Shown piece by piece: positions 14,601-23,222 of a DNA stretch of 64,000 bases. The notes under the pieces are model-generated. The model did not search any database. It was not told the DNA's origin and was given only the letters and a program-made list of their open reading frames with translations. How positions within the stretch are numbered: the stretch's first letter is position 1; every line of letters starts with the position of its first letter. The stretch spans positions 1,664,642 to 1,728,641 of the forward strand of contig NC_040013.1 in the NCBI RefSeq assembly GCF_000972845.2, given 5' to 3'. The DNA comes from Larimichthys crocea (Eukaryota; Chordata; Actinopteri; Sciaenidae). Made by a program: the position numbers and the translations under genes.

Positions 14601-16200
14601 GCAACAACCCCTTGGTGTCCCTGAAAATAAACATCGAGGAGTCAGTGAGGGGGGGTTTCCTCTTTTACAGATGTATATATTTAGAAAATGATTGTTGCCT
14701 CTAATCACCTGAAACTGCTGCTGGACAGAGAAAGCTGCAGAAACATTGGGAGGAAGCTGCGTTGCTATGGCAACCGGCGTCACCGCCTGGCCATCCTTTC
14801 CAGTAACAACCTTCACCTGTAACAAAGACGCAGATTTCAAACAGGAGCGACACTCAGCAGCTGTGAAAGTCACGCTAAAGAGGCAGCCGCTGTAATACCT
14901 CGTCGTTGATGACCTCGGACTGTTCTTCTTCCTCCTCTTCCTCTTCCAGGTCCAAGTCATTCTGTCTCAAGTAAGTGTACAAGGGAACGCAAGGCTTCTT
15001 CTTGAAAGCTAAGTAGTCCATCATGTTCCCCTGGAGGTGCTGCAGGAAGAAGAGCTCGATCAGGTACTCTTTGAACACTTCTTTCAGGCTCTCCATCTTC
15101 TTGGTGTGGTGCTCCAAGCACTGTTTTCTCAGCTGGGCAATCTCTGGCGTGGAAGGAGCGATTTCCTCCAACTTCTTGGGAACCTGCTTCTTTATGGTGC
15201 CCATGGCCATGCTGGAAGGAGCGAGAGGGTTGTTGGGGATCCCCTGTGTTGGACTGGTGAGGGATGGGCTGGAGGGTGGAATGGAGGTGGGGATAGTGAA
15301 CGACGCTGTGGTGACAACACCTTGTGCCGTTTTCTCAAATATCATCGGGCGTGCCAGCTGTCCTTGGATGATACTGCTGATCTGTGGAGGTAGGTTGGAA
15401 GTGGTGATGTGACCCGGGCTGCCCAGGGTGGGGAGGGCAGTGCCGGTGGCCACGGGACTTTGAGGTCCGAGGTGGTGGATGGTGCCTCCGGTCTGTGAGT
15501 GAGGCTGAGAGAGCCGACGTTCCCTCACAGAGCCTGGCGCTCCTGGAGAGGTCAACTGGACCTGGCCGGTTGTGGCTGGGGCGATCTGGGCCAGCCCCGT
15601 CCCCTCCTGGTAAACAAAGTGGCCACTTCCCGACGGGCTACCTAAACTGATTTGCCGCACTAACATACCGGCTTCGACAAATCGAGTCGGACTCTGTCCA
15701 CACACACCCAGCGCTGTCGTGGGTGCTCCTGGCCTCGTCACACCCTGCAGGGGGACCGGGCTGTGCTGGGTGGGACTCTGAGGCTGCATGGGCTGGGGCA
15801 CAGGTGAGGTGACCTGGATGTAGGAGGATGGAGCAGGCTCAAACCTCCACTGAGATGTAGTATGCTGGAAGCCGGGAGATGCCGGGTTCTGGATGGGGAG
15901 CGGGGTGAGGGTGATCTGCTGGTTACCAGTCACCATCTGACCCACGTTCTGCAGCGTGATGTTCATGTTCTGACCGGTGACCGGGCTGCGACTCATGATT
16001 ATCTGATAATTGGGCGACTGGGGCGCTGAAGGGCTGGCAGCGGAGGAAAACGTAGTCACAGGAGACTGAGGGTGATTGACTGTAGCTTGCTGCTGTGTGA
16101 CTGCCATGGCGGGCTGCTGCTCCTCAGCTTCAGACCCGCTGACAGACTTGGTTCTCTGGAGCTGTCGTTGCATATTCTGCGATCCACTTCCATGGTGCAT
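334..16200 (-). CDS. ep400: E1A-binding protein p400, SNF2-family chromatin remodeller (3' end outside window)
   Basis: EP400 is the large ATPase of the nuclear TIP60/p400 complex, which exchanges H2A.Z and supports histone acetylation. I joined 41 GT-AG exons from the ATG at 16200, all in frame (7,659 nt, 2,553 codons): 14899-16200, 14709-14816, 14536-14620, 14159-14278, 12102-12499, 11720-12019, 11448-11633, 11228-11368, 11062-11140, 10859-10896, 10713-10770, 10533-10622, 9921-10225, 9661-9838, 9437-9573, 9187-9356, 8920-9094, 8692-8828, 8413-8599, 7732-7901, 7456-7646, 6402-6689, 4821-4994, 4402-4554, 4245-4315, 3875-4164, 3588-3790, 3236-3405, 2918-3114, 2703-2814, 2311-2616, 2153-2227, 1936-2070, 1810-1854, 1571-1724, 1253-1488, 992-1165, 856-903, 631-767, 496-552, 334-412. 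Domain order is EP400_N, HSA, split SNF2 ATPase, SANT. It aligns end to end with vertebrate EP400 as I remember it. The Gln-rich C-terminus lies beyond position 1. Confidence 0.96.
856..903 (-). CDS. ep400: ep400 48-nt exon after the SANT domain
   Basis: The exon is in phase 0 and adds 16 basic residues ([16 protein letters not shown]) between the EEGK end of the SANT exon and the SKNSRPLRT exon. Both splice sites are clean: AC-type donor flank at 854-855 and acceptor CT at 904-905. Because it is a multiple of three, it could be a cassette exon. The human protein I remember joins EEGK directly to SKNNRPLRT. Confidence 0.8.
2703..3790 (-). CDS. ep400: ep400 SNF2 helicase C lobe exons
   Basis: Four exons (3588-3790, 3236-3405, 2918-3114, 2703-2814; residues about 1843-2071) encode the second RecA-like lobe, separated from lobe 1 by more than 440 residues. 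Such a split is typical of the INO80/SWR1/EP400 branch. Visible blocks are [54 protein letters not shown], and the motif VI region [17 protein letters not shown] followed by [20 protein letters not shown]. The stretch where motif V (usual G-G-x-G-x-N-L) should lie reads [16 protein letters not shown] and lacks that signature; see findings. Confidence 0.92.
4995..6401. other. ep400 intron, 1.4 kb, no clear feature
   Basis: This intron joins the exon ending RLPS to the exon starting GDVVKIAQ across a split serine codon. It holds A-rich and polypurine stretches, including a GGGGAAGG run near 6360-6392 next to the donor at 6401. I see no coding or mobile sequence that I can name. Confidence 0.6.
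7053..7112 (+). mobile_element. LINE (L2/CR1-type) 3'-tail fragment
   Basis: The string CCCTGTGATGAGCTGGCGAC followed by TCGTCCAGGGTGTCCC and GAGGATAAGTGGTTAC is the hallmark 3' end of L2/CR1-like non-LTR retrotransposons in teleosts. Only about 60 bp remain, in an ep400 intron (6690-7455). Confidence 0.65.
7136..7330. repeat. dispersed intronic repeat, copy 2
   Basis: This is the partner of the repeat at 82-265 and is slightly longer, with the same opening TTTTATTTTGAAAA and the same end GCCCGGTGGAATTTA. It abuts the LINE tail fragment to its left, so a shared composite origin is possible. Confidence 0.65.
8413..9838 (-). CDS. ep400: ep400 SNF2 ATPase lobe 1 exons
   Basis: Six exons (9661-9838, 9437-9573, 9187-9356, 8920-9094, 8692-8828, 8413-8599) encode the N-terminal RecA-like lobe, residues about 1071-1398. 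Motif I reads [13 protein letters not shown] with the Walker A lysine present. Motif Ia follows as [16 protein letters not shown], and motif II as [11 protein letters not shown], a DEVQ box where most SNF2 proteins have DEAH. Human EP400 also departs from DEAH here (DEMQ, from memory). Motif III is [15 protein letters not shown]. The protrusion helix carries [16 protein letters not shown]. The lobe looks intact. Confidence 0.94.
11062..14816 (-). CDS. ep400: ep400 exons for the Q-rich linker and HSA domain
   Basis: Nine exons (14709-14816 to 11062-11140) cover residues about 435-906. The first part is Gln/Pro-rich and carries the conserved [14 protein letters not shown] and [12 protein letters not shown] blocks. 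Exons 11448-11633 and 11228-11368 encode the HSA domain: [34 protein letters not shown], then [13 protein letters not shown] and a basic helix ending [12 protein letters not shown]. In SWR1/INO80-type remodellers the HSA helix is the platform for actin and actin-related proteins. Intron 12500-14158 (1.7 kb) separates two exons and has no recognised feature beyond purine-rich sequence. All phases close. Confidence 0.93.
12500..14158. other. ep400 intron, 1.66 kb, no clear feature
   Basis: The intron is phase 1 and lies before the GMPPTPQ exon. It has purine-rich plus-strand sequence around 12990-13090. ORFs in this interval show no recognisable protein, and no repeat family could be named. Confidence 0.6.
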
Positions 16201-16219
16201 TGCGTGACACTGTTACTGT
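14899..16219 (-). CDS. ep400: ep400 first coding exon (EP400 N-terminal domain)
   Basis: This is the largest exon: 434 codons from ATG 16200 to a GT donor at 14898. The probable acceptor is at 16219/16220, leaving 19 nt of 5' UTR in the exon. The start is supported by the vertebrate-like opening [16 protein letters not shown]. Most of the exon is low-complexity Ser/Pro/Gln/Thr sequence. From about residue 385 the conserved EP400_N core appears ([18 protein letters not shown], then [11 protein letters not shown]), followed by an acidic run of eight Glu ending in SEVINDE. The acidic run and core match EP400 orthologues, so the identification is firm. The exact upstream acceptor is inferred from the CTAAAC context only. 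Confidence 0.95.
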
Positions 16220-16904
16220 CTAAACACAATAATCTGTGGAAAGGGCAGCAAAGCACAATGAGTGATTTTTAACCAATGAACCCATGAACTGGCCCCTTTA
16301 TTAGGCACACTTTACATAAATTCAACTTTTATGAAGCTCATAATCTTTCAGTTTTTGTTGATCAGAGAGGTGTTTATTTAGTTTGCAGTAGTGTTTGTAA
16401 ATGTTTCTAATATTTGGTCGACACATTTACAGACACGAGAGGGTGGAAAATCAGAAACACCTCTGGATATAATAACACCACTGCCAGCTACAACCTCAGC
16501 ACTAAACGTCTCAGCTAAAGAGTAAACAATGCGCGAACAAAGAAGTAATAATAATTATTAATATATTCAGAAAAGAACACGATATATTGCCTGAGAATAT
16601 TCTATTTTACTCCAGGCAACACAAAAAAACTCTTGTTGTATGTATATGACTAAAGCCTGGTGAATAAACTCATTTCTCTTCATTCGAGGGAAATAATGCA
16701 ATCCAGTGTAACACCACTGCAAACTACAACCTCACCAGTAAAACATAACAGCTTTATAAACCTGCAAACTTCACAACAGTTGAATAAATGCATATAGAGA
16801 ATATAAATATGACAGCTGGCAGAGATTAAGCCCGGATATCTTCACATGAAATAACACACACACAGAGCCACATAAAGTATAGTAATATTACAGTATTTTG
16901 GGCA

Positions 16905-19600
16905 GTACGCTTTGAGCTTTAACAGCACTTCTTTACCGTAATATAACGACTATAACCCATCTTTACGTCAGTGTGCACCAGATGAACGGGGTGGCCAAAA
17001 TACAACAACAACAGAGATTAACAGAGATTTTGCAAGCGGTACCTTTATAAATGAGGGTTCATCACCCAGTCCGTGTATTAAAACTATATTTAAATCTTAA
17101 ATAAATACACACAGTCATATAGTTATATTACAATATTTTGGGCAGTGCGCTTTGAGCTTGACAGATGGTGTGTTGATGAACACACACCTGTACTTCTTTA
17201 ATGAAATATAACTACTACACCTGTTTAAAATCTCCTTTTCCTTCTGATTCACTTGCATTGTCCTATTCTAACCTGTTTTTAATGTTGTATTCTTATAATT
17301 TGATACTTTTATGGTTCTTCTTGTTTGTTTTTGTTATTTTCTGTCTATTGTACGGTGTCCTTGGGTGACAGAAAGGCGCCTATGAAATAAAACGTAGTGT
17401 CCTTGGGTGACAGAAAGGCGCCTATGAAATAAAACGTATTATTACAACCCATCTTTACGTCACCATACGTATGTGAACGGGGTGGCCAAAATATTAGAAA
17501 CACCTCTCAGTATAGTCCAGTTTAACACGTCTGCAAACTACAACCGCAATAATAAACAACAACAGAGACTAACAGAGATTTGACTGCCCCAAATATTCAC
17601 CTGAATTACACTTGGTGCATTAAAACTACATTTAAATCTTAAATAAATACACAGTCATATAAAATACAGTAATAGTACGCTTCAAGCTTAACAGGAGGTG
17701 TGTTGATGAACACACCTGTACTTCTTTACCGTAATATAACTACTACAACCCAACTTTGTGCTTTTGCACATGTGTGTGCACCATATGTATGTGAACGGGG
17801 TGGACAAAATATTAGAAACACCCCTCAGTATAGTCCATATAGTCCTACAACCTCAATAATAAACAGAGATTTTGCAAGAGATACCTTTATAACTGCACCA
17901 AAATATTCACATGAAATACACTTAAACTACATTTAAATCTTAAATAAATACACACAGTCATATAAAATACAGTAATAGTACGCTTCAAGCTTGACAGGTG
18001 GTGTGTTGATGAACACACACCTGTACTTCTTTACCGTAATGTCACTACTACACCTGTTTAAAAACACTGTTTCCATCTGATTCACTTGCATTGTCCTATT
18101 CTAACCTGTTATTATTGTTGTATTCTTGTAATTTGATACTTTTATGGTTCTTTCGGTCTACTCTGGTTTATTGTACAGTGTCCTTGGGTGACAGAAAGGC
18201 GCCTATGAAATAAAATGTATTATTACAAACCATCTTTACATCAGTGTGCACCATANNNNNNNNNNTAACGACTATGACCCATCTTTACGTCAGTGTACAC
18301 CAGATGAACGGGGTGGCCAAAATATTAGAAACACCTCTGCAAACTACAACCGCAATAATAAACAACAACAGAGATTAACAGATTTTGCAAGAGGTACCTT
18401 TATAACAGAGGGCTCATCACCCAGTCCGTGTATTAAAACGATATTTAAATCTTAAATAAATACACACAGTCATATAGTTATATTACAATATTTTGGGCAG
18501 TGCGCTTTGAGCTTGACAGATGGTGTTGTTGATGAACACACACCTTGCTTTAACAGCATTCTTTACCGTAATATAACTACTACACCTGTTTAAAATCGCC
18601 TTTTCCTTCTGATTCACTTGCATTGTCCTATTCTAACCTGTGTTTAATGTTGTATTCTTGTAATTTGATACTTGTATGGTTCCTCTTGTTTGTTTTTGTT
18701 ATTTTCTGTCTACTCTGGTTTATTGTACGGTGTCCTTGGCTGACAGAAAGGCGCCTATGAAATAAAATGTATTATTACAACCCATCTTTACGTCACCATA
18801 CCTATGTGAACAGGGTGGCCAAAATATTATAAACACCTCTCAGTATAGTCCAGTTTAACACCTCTGCAAACTACAACCGCAATAATAAACAACAACAGAG
18901 ATTAACAGAGATTTGACTGCCCCAAATATTCACCTGAATTACACTTGGTGCATTAAAACTACATTTAAATCTTAAATAAATACACACAGTCATATAAAAT
19001 ACAGTAATAGTACGCTTCAAGCTTGACAGGTGGTGTGTTGATGAACACACACCTGTACTTCTTTACCGTAATGTCACTACTACACCTGTTTAAAAACACT
19101 GTTTCCTTCTGATTCACTTGCATTGTCCTATTCTAACCTGTTTTTAATGTTGTATTCTTGTAATTTGATACTTTTATGGTTCTTTTGGTCTACTCTGGTT
19201 TATTGTACGGTGTCCTTGGGTGACAGAAAGGCGCCTATGAAATAAAATGTGTTATTACAACCCATCTTTACATCAGTGTGCACCATATGTATGTGAACGG
19301 GGTGGCCAAAATATTAGAAACACCTCTCAGTATAGTCCATATAGTCCTACAACCTCAATAATAAACAACAACAGAGATTTTGCAAGAGATACCTTTATAA
19401 ATGTCCCCAAAATATTCACATGAAATACACTTAAACTATATTTAAATCTTAAATAAATACAGTCATAGTACGCTTCAAGCTTGACAGGTGGTGTGTTGAT
19501 GAACACACCTGTACTTCTTTACCGTAATGTCACTACTACAGCCCATCTTTACCTGTGTGTGCACATTATTTACGTACAGCAGACTTAACCTGCAGCTGTC
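16905..19600. repeat. complex tandem array in ep400 intron 1
   Basis: A unit of about 280-510 bp recurs eight times. It is marked by CCCATCTTTACGTCA..., GAACGGGGTGGCCAAAATAT, AACAACAACAGAGATT, the ATTTAAATCTTAAATAAATA block, CAGTCATATA, and GTGTTGATGAACACAC. Unit starts are near 16958, 17447, 17752, 18231, 18278, 18785, 19265 and 19543. Long units add a segment ending GTGACAGAAAGGCGCCTATG-AAATAAAA, which resembles a retroposon tail. Two higher-order blocks of about 1.3 kb can be drawn (16958-18230 and 18278-19542). An assembly gap interrupts the array. Confidence 0.85.
18256..18265. other. assembly gap (10 N)
   Basis: Ten Ns lie inside the tandem array of ep400 intron 1, at a unit boundary. 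The true array length is therefore unknown. Confidence 0.99.
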
Positions 19601-20102
19601 CGTCAGACAAAGCGTCACCTGCGTGCTAAACAAAAGGTGATCTGACGTTACTGACGGTGAATTCACGGCCCGTCGCTGTGATTTAAAGGGTCGATTAATT
19701 AATTAAAGTTCCCGTTTATACGCTGCAATAACCGACGGTAGATTCACAGCTTAAAACATTAAAATAATAATAATCACTGACACGCAGAGACATTTCCCGA
19801 GCAGCGGCTTTAAATTCATTGTTTGTTGTTACGCCGTTTGCGTTAGCTCCGTTAGCTGCGCCAGCTGATTTGTGTCATTTTTAGGAATATCCACAAACAG
19901 GCGTGAGTCAGGGTGACACATTCACTCCTGTCGGGTCACAGATATTAAAGTGTAACGTCCAGAATGAAGCTGTCTGAGCCGGTTTCGTTATTTACGCTCA
20001 GCCTCGCTGACGGGACGCGTGCTAGCCGCCGCTAACGGCGTTAGCTTGTTATTGCTAACACGGATAAACACATTTAAATTAAAATGTAAAGGTGTTACTT
20101 AC

Positions 20103-20270
20103 AGGGGCTGGGGGGCTTCTGTAGATGTTTCATAAATCCTAAGTCATATTTACAATGAAGTCACATGCTGTAACGAAGTGTTATCCCGCCGGAGAAATAA
20201 ATAAATATCGATATTTCTGATGCTAGCGGCTAGCGGGAGCTAACTTCATTCAGCAACATGGCGACCGCAG
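20103..20270 (-). promoter_or_regulatory. ep400: ep400 5' UTR exon and promoter
   Basis: A consensus donor (minus strand CCCCT|GTAAGTAAC) at 20102/20103 marks the end of a non-coding first exon, joined to the acceptor at 16219. The region is CpG-richer than the flanks. At 20255-20266 the plus strand reads AACATGGCGACC, the YY1 consensus often found at or just after start sites of housekeeping genes. No TATA box is apparent. The exon's 5' limit is a guess. Confidence 0.5.
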
Positions 20271-20479
20271 CAACCTTTCGAGTGACCCGGATGTAGTTCA
20301 ATCTACCAGGAAGTGAAAAGGCGGGAACGATGACGTTAGCTTAGCGAGTTAATATTAGCATTATTAAAGTAAAGCGGTATAAATGTATTAATGCACAATT
20401 TAACTATGTTTACATGCATGTATAGTCACCTTAAAATAAGAATATTTTTGTTTTTGTTACTTAAAAAATAAAATAAATA

Positions 20480-20560
20480 TTTACAGCGGGAGAGGGTCCC
20501 CTTTCATGGAGCCGCCATGTTGAAACACCATGTTTCTACAGTAGCCCAGAACAGACAAAC

Positions 20561-20607
<47 letters not shown>

Positions 20608-20609
20608 AC

Positions 20610-20649
<40 letters not shown>

Positions 20650-20689
20650 GGATAGATAAACAGAGAGATAGATAGATAGATAAACAGAG

Positions 20690-20744
<55 letters not shown>

Positions 20745-20789
20745 GAGATAGAAAGATAGATAGATAGATAAACAGAGAGATAGATAAAC

Positions 20790-20827
<38 letters not shown>

Positions 20828-21240
20828 ACAGAGAGATAGATAGATAGATAAACACTGAACATACATTATTAAAATTAACCTGAGATAAATCTAAATGTAA
20901 TATGTACAGAGAATAAAATATTTCCAGAGAATTAAACATTTGCATAGAAGATAAATATATAACTGTGTTAAGAAGTTAACCCATGCTTAACATCTATACA
21001 AAAACTATATAAAAAAAATAGAAAGTGACTGTAGAAATAAAAATGTTTGTCCAGGGTCCTGCATCCATCTTCTTGCTGCTTCCTCCCCCAGCAAACCACA
21101 GCACAGAGCCCAGAACAAACTAAACAGTGACTCCAGACAGGGCCTTTCAAGTGTTTCTCCTTTACAATAGGAAGGTGTGATTGCAATGCAGCGATTAGTC
21201 CACTAGATGCAACTAAATTCTACACACTGGACCTTTAAAA
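20480..21240. mobile_element. TTAA-flanked MITE remnant carrying a (TAGA)n expansion
   Basis: The right end (ACTAGATGCAACTAAATTC, then TACACACTGGACCT|TTAA at about 21200-21236) matches the inverted end of the MITE at 26886-27038. The GTAGCCCAGAACAGACAAAC block at 20541-20560 recurs at 28674-28693 in another copy. A GATA/TAGA microsatellite of about 280 bp (20562-20850) has grown inside it. The element fills most of the spacer between ulk1 and ep400. Confidence 0.6.
20562..20850. repeat. (TAGA)n microsatellite
   Basis: Nearly 290 bp of TAGA units are interrupted by AAACAGAGAGA variants. It gives repetitive Tyr-Leu-Ser-Ile ORFs on the minus strand, which are not genes. Confidence 0.97.
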
Positions 21241-21269
21241 AAAGCTTTGGAATCTGAAGTTTTTAACAA

Positions 21270-22154
21270 TAAATATTTATTTTTATCACACAGTGTTTAA
21301 CAACTCATTTTGGCAAATTTGACTGGCAGTCAAAATAAAAGTAGAAAAAAAGGCAATTTGATAAATTCTAACAAACTTCTTTTTTTTTTTTTAAACCACT
21401 GAAATTTACACAAAATTTGAATCTGTAATTGTTTGTCGGGCTAAAATCGTGTACAAACTAGTTGAAAACTATTGTGCACACATACACGCAAACAGCAGAT
21501 AAACATGAACATCGTGACATGCAGTTAAAGTACCTCACTGACTGAATACATCACCACCTGAGGGAGGGAATAGTTGGATCAGTGAAAAAACTTAACTCTC
21601 ATTCAAATATCAAAATATAGTCTATACGACTGTAAGACAATTATTCTGCATGAGGTCAAACATAACCTTAATTACTTTTACATCCACTACTCTGCTGTGA
21701 TGAAAAATGTACAAAGCGCAGGCACAGTTTTACTATTTCTGCTACGACTTTGCAATATTTGGTCATCTCATCCAAAATATTCTGTCTCCTATTGGCCGGA
21801 GGACTTAAACTGTACACATAACACAAACTAAACAATCTTTGTTTCAAGTAAAACACTTTTAAAAACCCATTATTCTATGTGCAAATCAGTCTGTAACAAA
21901 ACAAAACAATCATAACACAAATCTATCTTCAAGAACTTTTCAAGGACTTCCAGCCGTTTCTGTGCATTTATGTAAAAGATTTCCAGACTGTGCGGTGGGA
22001 TAAAGAGCAGATGCAGCTCCAGTGGTCATTTCCCTTTAAGACAGATCAAGTGCTTGCGTGTACTGACAGCCTGGGGAAGATCCATCCACATTTTGAAGGT
22101 GGAGATGGGTGAGGGAAGATAATGCAGGAGCAGCCGTGGAGCTCATGGATACTG
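21270..22154 (-). other. ulk1: ulk1 3' UTR (probable extent)
   Basis: The sequence follows the TAA at 22155-22157 on the minus strand, is AT-rich and has no ORF. A candidate AATAAA (minus strand; plus TTTATT at 21276-21281) would give a 3' UTR of about 0.9 kb. The poly(A) site is inferred. Confidence 0.4.
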
Positions 22155-23222
22155 TTAGGTCTGCAGAGCGGAAAGGCGTCGCTGGATGCACTGCTTACCT
22201 GTGAACAACAGAGATATTGAAAAGTTCTGATTAGAATAAAATGTGCAATCAGTTAATACGTGCTCTGATTGTGCTGCCACGTACATTTATCTATGCTGTC
22301 GATGTCCTTTTGCCCCGTGATGATTCTGGACAAACCCTCCATCAGCAAAAGGGCTTTATGGTAGCGCTGGACTGACGCCGTGCCGTAGTGGAACATCTCA
22401 TCTAAAGCAGCAGACTGTACCTGAATGCACACACACACATATTAAGATGCATACTGGAGTGAATATCACAACATCCCCTGCTGGGTGGTGAGCTCACCAT
22501 GTGCACAGTGTGAGTGTAGATGAGCTTCTCTGCTGTGAGTCCGTTGAAGCGGTCCATGAGCTTCTGTTTGTCCATCAAGAAGGTCTGCAGCCGAAGGTTG
22601 AGGGAGCGACAGTATGTTACACAGCTCTTGTATAATTCATTCAGCTTCCTGATCACTGCACAAGGAGACATGGATGAGTCAAGTTGCTTACGCACGTCTG
22701 TTCTCACTCTATGTAACTTTGGGCTCAGACGCCGAGCTGGGCTGACTGCTGCTGGACTAGGCAGTGATATCAGCTGCTGCTGGGGACCTGGTTGATGTTT
22801 GGCTGTTAAAGTAATGTCATCACAAGTCTAGTCTCACTCTCACCTTGTTTGACTGTAGCAGAGGGAAGGAGCCGGCCTTGTTTGATGTTCTCTTTGGCAG
22901 CGTGGAGCGCTGATGACAGAAACTCTTCAGCCTTCATGTACAACACTAACTGCTCCGCATAGCTGCAAAACAGGAAACAGAAAGTTATTTCCCAGAGAAG
23001 GTTTGTGAAGGAAGGGTACTCCTCCTGCGAGGTTCATGCGTCTCACCTCCATTCTTTGCTCAGAAGGCTGATCTGATCCGTCACCAAGCTCTGCTCCAGA
23101 AAGGAAACATCAGGACTGCCGATGGCACCCGGCCCTGGATCCTTAGAAGAAGCCAGCTCCATGACACAGTGGACAAAAGCCAAGGTGAAGCGCAGGTCAC
23201 TCAGAGCGTCCGTATGAGCCTG
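22155..23222 (-). CDS. ulk1: ulk1 C-terminal EAT/MIT exons
   Basis: Five exons (23047-23222 to 22155-22198; residues about 694-903) encode the C-terminal early autophagy targeting domain, a tandem MIT fold that binds ATG13 and FIP200 and targets membranes. Recognisable blocks are [83 protein letters not shown] and the end [17 protein letters not shown]. All phases close on TAA. Confidence 0.95.

Noticed and set aside
14875..16272. Plus-strand ORFs of 66-129 codons opposite the first ep400 exon
   Set aside because: They are antisense shadows of a long GC-rich coding exon, with no recognisable protein.
20481..20945. Minus-strand ORFs of 100-154 codons rich in Tyr-Leu-Ser-Ile
   Set aside because: They are translations of the (TAGA)n microsatellite, which has no stop codon in three frames.
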